The translations under genes and the position numbers were made by a program. The notes beneath the pieces were generated by a model. It ran no database searches. It had not been told where the DNA came from and worked only from the letters and a program-made list of their open reading frames with translations. Below are positions 1 through 33,800 of a stretch of 64,000 nucleotides of DNA, piece by piece; position 1 is the first letter of the stretch, and each line of letters opens with the position of its first letter. Location: the NCBI GenBank assembly GCA_038373865.1, contig JAXGGA010005864.1, positions 1-64,000 on the forward strand, given 5' to 3'. This stretch comes from Uloborus plumipes. Its lineage: Eukaryota > Arthropoda > Arachnida > Araneae > Uloboridae.

Positions 1-364
1 GCTTGACATCAATTGTAGACTTCCCTTAATAAAAAAATACACGTTCTTTTTTGTATTTCAAAAATGTTTATTTTTTATTTCGTTTTTCTCCCTCTACTTC
101 CTGTTATTAACTGGAAAATTTTTATTTTGTTTTACCCTTTTTGTCCCAAATTATGATATTTTAAGAAAACTTGTGCAATATATTTTTTTAATGCTCAATT
201 TAACTGTGGAAAGACACACAAAAATTGAGATTCATTTACAATAATTATTTTTATTGTAATAGCACAGAATATTACATGGGACTTTTAAGTCCCGTCGGGA
301 TCTATGCTCATTGCATTGCCTATTTCATCCATTAGTATGAAGAAGAGAAGATATCCTATACTAT

Positions 365-455
365 AATACGAGGAATGTTTGTAATGTCGAAAATCGCCCC
401 GGAATTAATAAACTCCGGTAAACTTGGGGGTCTGGGGTTTTTGGCCACGGGGAAT
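365..455 (+). repeat. Dispersed direct repeat, copy 1
   Basis: About 90 bp beginning AATACGAG and containing GTCGAAAATCGCCCC and AACTCCGGTAAACTTGGGGG. It recurs in the same orientation at 1625-1715 with only scattered differences. The family is not recognised. The spacing of about 1.26 kb could mean the ends of one element or two independent insertions. Confidence 0.7.
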
Positions 456-751
456 CGATTGGCACCGGTTTTGAAGCGCTACGGTCGAAAAGTTCGGAGT
501 TACAGATAGGATTCATTAAATGTTTGAGAAGATTTCTTACTACGCCATTTTCTTTATGATTTCTCTTATTGTTACCGTTTCATATCAACCGCGTGCTAAC
601 AATGGATTTCATATTTAATCCCATCAGCGTAAATTTATGTTTTTATGGTATTTGGCAAATAATTTTTGGCAACATGTTAGAATTGTTATTGCTTTTGAAA
701 TTTAAAAGAGATCGATCAAAATAAAGTTAGAATTGGGTATGGGCAGCGGTA

Positions 752-1007
752 GAGCCGCTATATAGACAGGCCGACGCATCAAGCTTAAGTTTCACCACTT
801 TGGATCCAACTCATAAACTTTCACTTTCATTTTTTATTGTTGAGGAAATAGGGTTACCAGAGTAAAGTTTCGGGACATTGCCAAGCTTTGTTAAATTTAC
901 GTAAAAAGTTACCAAAAAGCGATAACTGGCCAGAAAAGACAATCTTCACACACGCGCTGGATCCAAAGTGGTGATTTTGATGCGTCGGCTCGTCTATATA
1001 GGGGCCT
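752..1007. mobile_element. Foldback MITE-like element
   Basis: The two ends are inverted copies of each other. The left arm (about 752-806) holds GACGCATCAAG and CACCACTTTGGATCCA. The right arm (about 957-1007) holds TGGATCCAAAGTGGTG and GATGCGTCGGC. The arms are roughly 50 bp and imperfect, and there is no ORF between them. The right end abuts the SINE that follows. It is a non-autonomous DNA element by structure; the superfamily is unknown. Confidence 0.65.
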
Positions 1008-1008
1008 A

Positions 1009-1320
1009 AGGCCGCGGTTGTCCAATCGGTTAGTCGTCAGACTCGTAACCGGAGGGTCTCGGGTCGATCATTTAGCCGCCGATCAAAGATCCACCGTCTT
1101 CATTAATGGTTGCTGGGGGACGTTAAAAATGTTCGTGGTCACAAAATCCTCCAAGTAAAACGAAACCTCTGGGGTGTGCTGGGCCAAGGGTTTACTCCGT
1201 CCTTGCGCTTTTTTCAAAAATGAAGAGAGCATCTTCAGGGCCCCATCCCGGTTAAAAATCAAGTTGTGGTATGTACGGGGGGGGGGGGACCTGGAGTGTG
1301 AAGTGAAGTGAAAATCTTAG
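1009..1320 (+). mobile_element. tRNA-derived SINE, degraded copy
   Basis: This aligns along its whole length with the better-preserved copy at 51729-52010. Shared landmarks in order are a tRNA-like A box (TTGTCCAATCGGTTAG), ACTCGTAAC, a decayed B box (GGGTCGATC), GATCAAAGATCCACCGTCTT, TTAATGGT, GGCCAAGGGTTTACTC, and a TACGGGG/CTGGAGTGTG tail. The order of A and B boxes fits a pol III tRNA-derived SINE. The B box has diverged, so this copy is probably inactive. Confidence 0.8.
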
Positions 1321-1624
1321 CCAACTGGAACCAAATGCGTACTGGAGAACAGAGACTCTGCATCCATTCTCATCAACCCCTCCCGCGCCTTCCGCGCCAA
1401 ATGAAATGAAATTATGTGTGATTTTACGATGAGCATGGATTAAATAGGGTTGTGTTTTTTAAAATAAATTACGGCTGTTTTGAATGCGTAATTGCAACCA
1501 AAGGCTCAAAAATACTTTTCAAGTTTATCTAAATAAGTACTTCGCACTTTAGAAAAAAACACGAGTTTACAAACCTCTTTTTTTTTAGCCGAACGAGCTC
1601 GGTTCCCTGGTACACGTTAGGGGT

Positions 1625-1715
1625 AATACGAGAAACGGTTGCCAAGTCGAAAATCGCCCCAGAATCAATTAACTCCGGTAAACTTGGGGGTCTGGGGTTT
1701 TTGGGCACGAGGAAT
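1625..1715 (+). repeat. Dispersed direct repeat, copy 2
   Basis: Second copy of the repeat at 365-455, in the same orientation. It shares GTCGAAAATCGCCCC and the TAAACTTGGGGGTCTGGGG stretch. Confidence 0.7.
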
Positions 1716-2108
1716 CACGAGGTTTGGTTTTTATAAATAAATTTGTCAAAAATATTGAACTTCAACACACTTCAATCTTTACACTGCTCACTTTGTACCA
1801 TTTCTTTAATTTTATAATTTTTTATTATCAATTACATTTTATTTCCTATGACTTTTCAAACTTAATCTTTGTTTTGAATAGTGATCTTTCCAAACTCTAA
1901 CTTTGTTTAGAATAGTTTACAATGGTGCACTTTAACCGGTCATCTTTTCACCAATGGTTTCACAAATTTTCTTTTGGCATGTATTGTTTTGATAAATCAC
2001 AATTGAAAATTTAAATCTTCGAGTTAGCTTCGACACCTGTTTTCCTCGAGCGGAGCTCGGTCACCCGCTGGTTAGATATAAATGAAAAACATATATATTT
2101 TTATACAA

Positions 2109-2922
2109 TTAATTATGGCACTGATAAAAGCAGTTCTTTATGCAATAACACAAGGAGATAAGAAAGAGATAAAGATAAATTTGTTCAGGTGAATCTTCAG
2201 AACTGCTGTCGTCTTCTGATGTTTCAACATCATACGGTAATTCCATCAGAGATTTAATTTCTTCCGGCGTCAAGCCTTTTCTTCGTTTATACATTATTCT
2301 AAAAAAACAGAAATCGAAAATATTTTGTAAAAGGGAGAAAAACTCAAAATATATGTAAACTAAATGACAAATGTAATTTTTATTGACATAACAAAAAACC
2401 ATTAAGAAATACAATACTTCAGGAAAATTGAATGTATTCAAGTGATAAAAATAAATTATAATAAAATGCAATAACAGTAATCTATTTTTTTTAGAAAATT
2501 ATTCAATCTTCACCGGGACCTTTATGACCCAACGGGACTTCAAAGTCCCGAAAGAACAATAAGAGATCGTGTTAGAAAATTTTCACTGAATTGATTATAT
2601 TTTGAATTAAGAACAAGAAAGTTCGTAAAGAGTTGGTAAAAAAAAATATGAAGTACTACTTAACAATCAATATTCTGTTGCTACGAAGCTTGGAAATTGC
2701 TTTCTAGCAAAATGTCCATTCAAACTGAGCGTATGACGAAATTGTTCACCCATATCCATGCAGAACAAGACGTTTATATCTTGCTGTCTTTCTAATGATC
2801 ATTAGAAGAAGGTTAAAATGAAAGAACTTAAAAGCCCCGCTGAAATTCATATAAGATTTAAAATTTTATTTGACTTTGTATTAATTGGGACTTATAAGTA
2901 ACATCGGAGCATAAAGGGTTAA
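2109..2922 (-). mobile_element. piggyBac-like element, right end with TTAA
   Basis: Read on the - strand from 2922, the sequence is TTAA followed by CCCTTTATGCTCCGATG and then TTACTTATAAGTCCC. This matches the piggyBac rule of a TTAA target and a CCC-starting terminal repeat. A subterminal palindrome CGGGACTTCAAAGTCCCG lies near 2533-2551, and a similar GGGACTTTTAAGTCCC lies at about 280-300. The transposase-like N-terminal exon lies inside and points away from this end, as expected. The opposite terminus is not identified, so the left boundary is arbitrary. Confidence 0.6.
2181..2294 (-). pseudogene. piggyBac-like transposase N-terminal fragment
   Basis: An open frame read from ATG 2294-2292 encodes a basic then acidic segment that begins MYKRRKGLTPEEIKSLMEL. 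It continues into a D/E/S-rich stretch (SEDDSSSEDS). This basic-LTPEEI-acidic layout is typical of the N-terminus of PGBD/piggyBac-type transposases. A splice acceptor-like TTTTTTAG lies just upstream of the start. The open frame runs on to 2109, but that downstream part is low-complexity and looks non-coding. No DDE catalytic domain is visible in the window, so this is a relic. The assignment rests on the N-terminal motif together with the TTAA-flanked end at 2918. Confidence 0.55.
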
Positions 2923-3018
2923 ACATGTAAAAAATCTATAATACAAGCAGAGTACTTTGACTTTTGGTCTTTTATTTTATTTTATTTTATTTTTTGCTTG
3001 TGTTTTCCTTTAATATTA

Positions 3019-3043
3019 TTATTATTATTATTATTATTATTTT
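3019..3043 (+). repeat. (ATT)n microsatellite
   Basis: Uninterrupted ATT/TTA trinucleotide repeats. Confidence 0.85.
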
Positions 3044-4261
3044 GTTAAAAGTATTTTCAACTTGCCATCGCTTTTGCTGGGATCGGCCATCCTTGCAAAA
3101 GCGATTGTCCACTCCCTCTCCCAAAAGAGAAGCCCTTGAAAACAATCGCGCTAAAAATTGTTATGTTGCAGTCCGCGGTATGATTCCTCGCCCACCTCTC
3201 TAATGGTGGGATCTCTGGCTTTTGTGATAAAGTAAGTCCAACTGAATTTTTCCGTTTTCTTTCGCTTTTCCTCCCCATCTATAGGACGGTTTTGACCTTT
3301 TTTTCTAAATCCCCCTCCCTTTTGTAGCAAGGTAGGCTCATTTTGCTCTGGCCGGGGGGGGGGGGGAGCGCTTTCATCATTTAAGGGCGGACGATATCAG
3401 TTTTGGGTGCGACCACTGGGTCTTTTGGTAGTAAAATGTCTCTTTTTCCGAATTTAAAGTAACTCTCTCAAGGTCATACATGTTGTTGTCAGATCCATAC
3501 TAAAACACTAAGTTATGTTTTTCAGACAAAAATATATGTGTTTGTAAAAAAATTCTGAAATCGTACAATTTTTATACACAACACAACATCTTTCTGTATT
3601 GATAAAGGCGTTTCTTGTAGCTCCAAATCAGGTGTAAGCGATACATACTTCTTTTGCAAATTCACACTTTAAAAACATTTTTTAAATCTGTCTTACACAA
3701 AAATGAATGTTTTACTACAGATAATCGATTTATCAATATCTTTTTTTACAGTTCGTATGGTTTTTTGTCGCTTTTCGATGTAATATGAATTGAGTATATA
3801 GCCCCCTTTCACTTTTGAAAAAATTTGCTTTGTATCCATAATTTTAAAATTTTCTTGCTTCTCTGTTTTAGAGAAAAAATAGAATTGAAATTATCTGAAA
3901 GTGCCTTTAAAAAAGTAAAAATTTTTTAGTGAAAAGTGAAATGAGATTTCACGAATATACACGTCATCAATCAGCAATCAGTTTTTCTAAATCAGCAATT
4001 CACAACTAGTGGTCCAGTAAACCGCTGCCGGTCAGCACAAAAATTGACCGGTATCCATTATTTTTGCTAGTCCAAGCTTGAAAAAAATTCCTTACTCAGG
4101 TTTTTTTAAAGGTAAATTAAAAAAATAATACTGATAATATCATGGGGACATCTTGTATGTAAATTTTGTATTCCATTTTTGTGACGTTCAATAAAATTTC
4201 AGCAATGTTTTTTTGCGCAGAAATAACTTTTGCAATAATTACTAATTTTTTACGGAGTCCG

Positions 4262-4845
4262 TTAAAACTCACCGCCACGGCGGCTCGTTGCGGCCAGCGA
4301 CCTCTACACACAGTTGCCAAAACAATACTTCCAATGAACGCCATCTCTCGAGGAGAATGGGAACTAATCCGCTCGTGCTTTTCGACCATTATTATTTCTA
4401 AACTAAAATAATAACTTCTTACATACAGTGCAATGTTATATAGAGTAAAGCCTTCCTGATTAAATGGGCTGTTCAACACAAAAAGAATTTTTAATTCGAA
4501 CCAGTATTTCCTGAGAATAGTTGTATACGGTTGCTATGAACAGTACTCTACTTTTTTGAAAACTGAGTGTCTTTCTATGTATCTATGTCCTGTTTCTTTC
4601 TCCTGAATGCCAATGAGCTAAACGTCGAACCAGGAACCGATCGATCGTAATTTTACAGGCCTCATTAGTTTTAATTAACATAAGGTTTGATAAAGGAATT
4701 CGGAAGAAATTTAAAAAAATCTTCAAATTCGCTTTTCTCGAGACATGGCGTTTATTAAAAGTATTGTTTTGGCAACTGTCACTGTGTGTAGAGGGCGCTG
4801 GCCATAGCGAGCCGCCGTGGCGGCGAGTTTGTTGCTCTACCGAAA
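4262..4845. repeat. Inverted-repeat (foldback) unit
   Basis: The arm at about 4262-4352 contains CGCCACGGCGGCTCG, CTCTACACACAG and GCCAAAACAATACTT. Its imperfect reverse complement is at about 4738-4845. The loop of about 390 bp has no recognisable gene. The arms are GC-rich compared with the flanks. No target duplication was identified, so it may be a MITE or two opposed copies of one repeat. Confidence 0.6.
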
Positions 4846-6109
4846 GCGGATGTGTCACTTGACATCGCTTTCATTTCTAAGGTAGCCCGTGCAGGGGATA
4901 AAGAGGATGACTGCTCTCTCACTTTCAAAAGTAAAGGATCCATCCTTAGTGCCCCCCCTCCCCATATTTCAGAGTTAAAAATTAATGATTTTTTAAATCT
5001 TTATTTATTTATTTATTTATCTTTTCATTTTCGTTATTCTTTAATTTTCGTTTATTTTTTTATTTAACAAGTTTTATTTCTCTGAATAAAATGTTTTTAC
5101 AATTTTTTAAATTTAAATTCATAATTCTTTTTAAAAAATAAAGTTAAAAATATTAAAAACGGAATTAAATTAATATAACTTTTTAAAAATAACTTACTTT
5201 TTTAAAAAAAATCATGGGGTGAAAGTGCATAAGACTTGTTTGCTGCTGCACTCATGTATATGTATAGGAAAATAACATTTTTTTGTGATGCATTATTAGT
5301 TTTTAAAGTATTTTTATTGCGTCCTAAAGTTTTAAAATGCATTTAGCAAAATGCAGAAACAACTAAGTGGCAGCTAATAACTTCACATAGGATTGAAAAT
5401 CCTGGAAAAAATGTTGTAATAAAAAAAAGATATATTTTTTTGCTTTTTCAAAAGTAACTTGCTCATTTTTTAATCTGAAGCGCAATTACTGACAGAGTCG
5501 TGTTCATCTAGCGTTAATTTAATTTCCAAGCAAAAAAATTTCTTTTCAGTAGCTTTTGGAGATCAACCTGAGTTGTTACAATGCTAGTGAATTGAAATTT
5601 TGAGAAAAAATGCCCATAATTTTTGAAAAATCTACCAAGTCTGACACTCAAAATCCCGTAGGGTTTCATTATAAAAGCGCTTTGTTTGGTACTGCTAACG
5701 CGACATCTGGCGGCGAAATTCCTTGCCCCTGTCCCTCGCTTTTTGAGGGAAAATTACAGGCTGGTGTAAAGCGGAGCGCGATCTTCGTAGGCTACGCTTT
5801 TGCCTCCGTAGTTTCTTTTTTGCTCACCAGAGTGAAACAAAACTAAAAAACATGAAAGGGAAAAGAGCAGAAACAAAACACATCACTGCTTCCTACTTAC
5901 CATTGGCGTTCCGCGAGCCTATTAATTTTATTCGTTTCAAAATTGTCACATTTGCTTATTTGCGGCATATATTTTACACAAATATCTTATACTTGCAAGA
6001 GTTTTGTAAAACACTGAAATAAAAATCGATGTCAATGTCTTATTAAAAGTTGTTGAACTGTATGTTAGGATCATGTATGTAAAAAGACGTGGACAAAATT
6101 TTACTTGAA

Positions 6110-27109
<21,000 letters not shown>

Positions 27110-27127
27110 TATTTAGCTCAAATATGT

Positions 27128-27133
27128 AATAAA
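27128..27133 (+). terminator. Possible poly(A) signal for DOLPP1
   Basis: AATAAA lies 18 bases after the stop codon. Another AATAAA at 27334-27339 would give a longer 3' UTR and is perhaps more plausible for spacing. Confidence 0.4.
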
Positions 27134-27680
27134 CCATTGTTTTGATGAATGAATAGAACACATTTTTAAAGCAAAAAATGGACCATTTAAATTTTTATAA
27201 GCTTCTTAGAAAAATGTCTCATTTCTTTTGTAAATTAACCTCTAACTATTGTTTATGTATCTGGTCAAGTGTAATAACTCAGATTTTTAGAGGCCTATCA
27301 CTTATTGTTAACTGTATATTGTTGACACAATTTAATAAATTCAATTTCTTTCTAGTAGTAGAAGTTTTCTTAACAAATGTCAATGTATTAAGATTTTGAT
27401 ACTTGCAGTTTGATGCATAAACATATAAATTATATTTAAAGAAACAATGATTTTTTTCATACCAAAATACATTAATAGTGTCTGCAGAGTATTAAAACTT
27501 CAATTTCAAGAAGAGGAAGTTGAATCTTTGGATTGCAATTCACAAAAGAAAACTAAGGTTCTTTCATTCAAACATAAATCAAATAGTTACAACATATCTT
27601 TATAAAGTTATACAATAGCTTTACAAAACTCTGATTAAAACATTTTAACAATTGTAAAAAAGGAAAAAAAAAAACAGAAT

Positions 27681-27896
27681 TCATAGTTTTGCTTTTTGGG
27701 ATTGAACAACAACATCATGCATTTCAGTTAAGCTCTCGATCAGAGCATTCATAAACTTGCTAGAGTGTGTCTCTGGGCTGCTGTTACAGGCAGACAAACC
27801 AAAGTTTATTGATGTAGGTCGTGGGTTATAACAGCAACCATAACCATCTGGTACCAAAGGTCCATAGCACATAAAGGCATCTACTTTAGATGGCAC
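27681..27896 (-). CDS. CRAT: CRAT last exon
   Basis: Encodes VPSKVDAFMCYGPLVPDGYG through SQKAKL and TGA (27683-27681). The acceptor is CATTTTAG. The terminal AKL matches the PTS1 of human CRAT as I recall it. Confidence 0.95.
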   Translation of the reverse strand: MPSKVDAFMCYGPLVPDGYGCCYNPRPTSINFGLSACNSSPETHSSKFMNALIESLTEMHDVVVQSQKAKL

Positions 27897-30800
27897 CTAA
27901 AATGAAGATTTACTATATATTCACTGTCAACAGTTGAAATTGGTTGAAACTAAAATTGGAGTTAAAGGAATGATTTGTATCGCATTAAATACTAATTTGA
28001 ATGTTAAATTACTAAAACTAGAGCAAGATTTTCTATAAATATATTGTTCTATTTTAAGTGCAGTACGATTTATAAGTTCTTCAGGAAACTATAGTCAGGG
28101 CTAACCTAACCTGGCAGCATTATAAAAGCTACGGAAGCCATATTGAATATTATTTGCTCAAGCTCGTGAAATTCAATGAGAAACAAGATAAGTTTTGTTT
28201 ATTTTCTGGATGAGACAACTTTAATGATTTTTGACATCCAAATGCAAAGAAATGCTAAAGGTGAGATCTTAAAGTTGAAATTTTTACGCAACAAATAAGA
28301 ATCTATGAACACTAATCCAGAACTTTTCCATTACGGGTACGCGATGTGAAGCATTTTTAACCTTGACTTATGTTATTGAGACTAGGGATGGACCGGGTAG
28401 TGAGTTTGCCGGATACCAGATATCCGGTGGTTCACCACACGCCGGATACCGGATATCCGGAATTGTGTCGCCGGATATCCGGCATTATAATTACATTGCA
28501 TGTTCGCTTATTTTTATATAATGCAACTTCAAAACAATAAATCAGTTGTTTCTCGCATCATTTCTTTAAGAACATGTTAAATACATTCAAATTAATTTTT
28601 AAAGCCTCTATTTTATTGTACAGGAATAGCGCTACATATGAAATGAAACACTAGCATATTGTGATTTCTTTCTAAATTATGTATTTTTATCAAAAGAGAC
28701 AAAACTTTAAAAGATAGAATTAACAGGGTGGCCACAGACCTGGAAAACAGCGAAAACCTGAAATTATCAGGGATTTTGAAAATTCTGGAAAAATCAGGGA
28801 ATAATCAGGGAATTTGGGAACAAATCAGGGAAAATTAAATCAGAACTTCGGTTTTTAATACTAAAGTATTAAATACGATTACATCTTTGATAATCTAAGG
28901 ACATATCAGGCACTTACTAAAAAAATTAGCAAAAGCATTGTGAGTAAACAAAGATATAAAAAGGTAATTACAGGTTTTTTTTTTTTTTTTTTTTTAATAT
29001 GGAGAGTTAAAAGGGATGGGAAGTTTGGGATTTTTTCCTTAGAATATTTTGAAAAATACTGAAGCCTGAAAAAATCAGGCTGTTTTGAGCTATCTAAAAC
29101 TAGTGGGGGGGGCGAGTGGCATTTTTTTTTTTTTTCATAAAATTACAAAACTTACAAATTTTTACAATCTTAACAAGTCTTACTAATGCAAAATTTAAGC
29201 AATCTTTGGTGAACTTAGGAAAAGGGTTTTGACTATTGTGAAAAAAAATTAACGCTAAAGCATTAAAAGCTAAATTGTAGGCTACTTTTGAAAAACTTAA
29301 AAAGAGGGGGATTCGGAGACTTAATACCAAGAAATGTTTGAAGCTAAAAAGGGGGGGGTAAGACTTTTAGTAGTTGGTGATCTAAATGTATAGAAGGGAG
29401 GGGGTGATTTGGAATGAGGGAAAGTCTTACAAATGGAAATTTAGATCACCTTTCGTGAACTTATGGGAAGGGGTTCAAGATACTTTCTTTAAGTTTTTGT
29501 ATTGCTGGAGTATTAAGAACTCTGTTTCATGGCTACCTTTGTATGAATTAAAGAGAGGGGAGGATCTCTCTTGGAAATTTTCAAAACCGAAATCTTAAAT
29601 CTTTTGTGTGGTGTCTTAGACAATGTCTAAGTAATTGAGGAGAGGCTTTTCATGTTGGAAAATTCTAAAACTGGAGTATTAAAGATGCAACTATAGGCCA
29701 TCTTTCATAAGCATAAGGTCCTGGGGTTGTACTGGAAATTTTTGAAGCTGGATTTGTTCAAACTTCCCAGTGAGCTATCTTTCAGTGACTTAAAGAGTGG
29801 GTATTCATTTGATACCTTCTGGTTTTTGTTTTTTAAGTTGCAGTCTTAAAATTTTAACGTTGTCTTTGGGGCTATAAAGATAGGGGTGGAAGCTTTTCGC
29901 AGAAAAAATTCCGAAACTGGAACGTTAAAAACCCAAATGTAAGCCATCTCCTGATGAATTTAGCAAAGGGTTTAGGGGTCTCTCTCTGAAAAATAATTTG
30001 AAGTTGAATTAATTAAGATTTCTAAGCTATCTTTGTAGCTCAAGCAGGTGGAATTTGAAGCTCTCACCCAAAAACTTTTCAAAATTGAAAGTTTAAAGAA
30101 TTGTGTTTGGTGATGTAGATTTTGAAGAGAGGGGAGTCTGTTTAGAAAAATATTTGAACTGGAGGCTTTAAAATGCTGATTTGGGCCATCTTTAGCGATA
30201 GTAGGAGATTTCAGGCATTCTCCCCCTGAATGTGTTTCAAAACTGATGATTTAAAAGCGTAATTTTAAGTTGCAATCTTTTGTAAAGTTAGGTGTTGGGG
30301 TAATGAACCATTGAAAAACTTCCAAAGCTCAAATATGTAAAAAACACTATTTTATGGTTTTCTTTCATTGACTCAAGGAGGGGAAATTTTTTCCTCTGCC
30401 GAAAATGATCTGACTGAAATATGAAGGTTTAAATCTTTTAGGGATTCTTTGGTGAAGAAACAGTATGGCTTATACCAGTGATTCCCAACCTGTAGGGCGA
30501 TCACCTCTAAGGGCGATTTGACTCCCCAAAGTGGCGATAATGGAGAGATGGATGTTTAGAAGAGAAAACAGTAGTAATAAAAGGGTAGCGAAAACCGAAA
30601 TTGTAAACATGTTCGAAACCAGTTGTTCGGAGTTCAGACAATGAATCACAAGTTAAAAAAAGAACTAATTAAAATTCATAAGCTTCCTCCTTGCACCTTG
30701 GATGAACTTTAAGAAGTATTTTGACATTAATGGTCAATTTTATGAATTTTCAGATTTTTAATTTATTTTCTTTCAAATTTTTAGTTTCAATGATTTTAAT

Positions 30801-33800
30801 TCCCCCAGATTCCAATGTAGAACAGAAAATAATTTCTTGAAAAATGTACTTCTGTTTTTTGAATAGTACGTCCATGATCTTAGTTAAATATTAACCTTCA
30901 AATGCTTGTCAGTTTGCTTTGTGAAATAAAGTAAGTAAAGGCATTTTATTTATTTATTAATATTTGTAGTTTAAAAGTGATTGGTTGTGATTGCTTTATT
31001 GCATATATTTTACTTCAAATGAAAGTTAGATGCTTATATTTTTAATAATATCGATGTTCACTTGAGCGAAGTCATGGTTTTTTTGAGGAAAAGGGGGGGG
31101 GGGACGATAAGTGTCAATCAGTGTCTTAAAGGGGGCGATGAGCTCAAGAAGGTTGGGAAACACTGGCTTATACAAATTTGGCCACCTTTGATGAACTTGC
31201 GGAGAAAAGGTTTGGGCCTTTTCTCTTGAAAAATTATCAGAGCCGACATATTAAAAACTTTAAACCATCTCCAGATGCCTTAAGGCTGGGGAGATTTTGT
31301 GCAGTCTTGAAAATTTAATTCTATCTTTTGTGAAGTTAGAGGGCAGAGTAGTGGTGAAAGATGTTTTTCAGAAGTTTTTAAAAACTGGATAAAAATTTTT
31401 AGGCTCTCTTTGGAGATGTTGAAGTTTAGTCAACTTATTTTAAATTTGAAAAACTTTTCTTTTGTGAATGACGTTTTTTAGTATTATTACATAATATAAT
31501 TAACCATGTAACTTCATTTTTCGTTAACAAATTAGCCGTCTCAAATGCATTTCTTGTTATTCTCGTTCATTTTAGAAAAATTAATAATTAATGCTTGAAG
31601 TAGTTTAAATAGCCAGAGATGTCCAAGTATCAATTAAGAGAAGAAATTGAGTTTTAAGAGAGTGAAAAATGCGCCGTACGAGAAATCAGGGAAAATTCTT
31701 GTTGGGCAGGGAGAAATCAGGGAAAAGTCAGGGAAAAAGATTTTGTTCTTCCTGTGGCCACCCTGATTAAATATTTCTGTATATACTCAAAGTTTAAACA
31801 TTTAACTATTCTTAGTTTAAATTTTAAAGCTTTTCTGTTTCAATATTATTTTAATAAGTTTCTACGTAAATGATATAGTTATTAAATATTTCACCAATAT
31901 TATATACACGATAATTGATTTACAAAAAAAGAAAGAAATAAGAAAAAAAAACTAAGATCAGATAAACAATTTTTTTTTTTTTTTTTCAAATTAATACATA
32001 TTTTATTAGAATTTTATGAATTTTAACTTCATTACAAAGTAACACATTTTCTTATTTCTAGTTTTGCAATAATATAAAACCAAATTTTGCTTTGAAATTT
32101 TTTTTTAAAGAATAATACGCATGTAATTTTTCTAACATACAAGTTTAAGAGAAAAATATTAAAACAGGACCAGTGTGTTAAAAAAAAAAAAATAATAATA
32201 ATAATTACCTTATATTCAAATAATCAATTAAACATTTTATATAACTCCAAAAAACAAAGGTACATATTTTCTGAAGATTCAAATCAGCAGCTTAAATATA
32301 TTTTTAAGAGTTATGCTAAAGTTGTTCACTTTTTTAAAAACAAATGATTAAACTTATATGTAAATAATCAACTTGAAATTTTACTTTAGTTCAAAAAAAT
32401 TAAGATACACATTCGAAAAGTAACAACTTATCATTTTAAATACATTAAGAATCATGCTAAACACATTCACTTTTTTAAAAACAATTTAATAAACTAATTC
32501 TTAAACAATCACCTCGAAATTCAACTTCATTTTGAAAAAATAAAGATATTCTTAGATGCAAATGTTATATTTATGGGTTATTCCAGCCAAAATAGTACAA
32601 GTCATGTCTGAAATTGTCGAGATAAGTTTATCAAATGAAGTAATTTTCGCCAACTAATAGTTGTTTTAAAAATTATTCTCTGTTTATTTGTGCATAATAA
32701 AGTGTAAATGGCTTTTATATGAGTCATTCATTAAGGGTTTTGAATAGTTTGGCCACTTTGTGAAACAGAGGAGACAAATGAGGTTTGAAAAATATATTTC
32801 TAATCGTGAAGAAAAGTTAATTACAGAACATGTATAAAATGGACTAAACATCCTAAAACTAATTCTGTCTGCAATTTCAAGAAAAATATTTTTTGCACCA
32901 TTAATGCGACTGTAACAGAGTGGACATCCCACAGTGCAAATTAACTATTATCAGCAAAGAATTTTAGGCTTATCTTAGTTGCTGACTATTAGGGCTGGGT
33001 AATGCATTGATGTATCGCGGAACACCGGTGTACACCCTACATCATTACATCGGTTTAGAATTCTTCTGTAAACCGATGCATCGGAACCGCACCGATGTAC
33101 GGTACACCGGCGGTGTTGAATTGGCAGCGAGCCAATCCAAATCCAGCATAGCAATCATTGACGAAGATCCATGTTACTTGTGCCAAATTAATCTCTAACA
33201 ACTGTGTTGAAATGGTCACAAGCCAAACCAAATCAAATTCTGAACAATGTGAAAAAATTAAGGTCAGGTGACAGGCCCGTCATTTAGGGGGGGGGGGTCC
33301 CCTGACTTTGAGAAATCAATGTATTTGTATAGAAGTGGGCGTGGTTTTTTATATTTTCCGATGAAATTGTATTGTGTTTGGACCCTTCGCCCCCCCCCCA
33401 CCCTCCCTGGAAAAACTTGAAATGACGTCCCTGTTCAGGCGATTGAATTTTCAATGAGCCAATCAACCGCATTTTACGACTCCGGTTAGAAACGGTGTGA
33501 TTAAGCACAGTAACTGTTCGTTCCGAGGTTATGAACCAGTGAAAAAGTTGATAGCTTAGAGTGATAATTTTAGCACTTCTATTGAAAGTTGTTCAAGTTT
33601 TGAAATGAAAACCCGTACCTTATAAACTGAAGATAATGTGAAGGATATGGCATTGTTTAGACAAAAATGTGCTTTGTTTATGAATCTTTATTTGTTCAAC
33701 ACCGGGCGCATCCCAATAGGAACTCACTGTAACCTCCCAAAAATTTCGCTCCTTTGGAAAATTTTGAGACAGATATTTTTTTTTCCATAATTTCACTTCT

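Larger units (their letters stand above)
2923..6109. other. Upstream region of DOLPP1, no gene seen
   Basis: Apart from the (ATT)n tract and the inverted repeat listed separately, no coding exon could be supported here. Short ORFs at 3057-3278, 4117-4479 and 5610-5846 lack recognisable domains. The segment 5690-5830 is noticeably richer in GC and CpG than its surroundings, so it could hold promoter or 5' UTR sequence for DOLPP1. I see no convincing core promoter motif. Confidence 0.4.

Noticed and set aside
365..1715. A pair of LTRs from the direct repeats at 365 and 1625
   Set aside because: The repeated blocks are only about 90 bp, lack TG...CA boundaries, and have no retroviral-type coding sequence between them.
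2109..2471. A 120-residue - strand ORF as a whole gene
   Set aside because: Only the 38 residues from 2294 look coding. The rest is low-complexity intron-like sequence on both sides.
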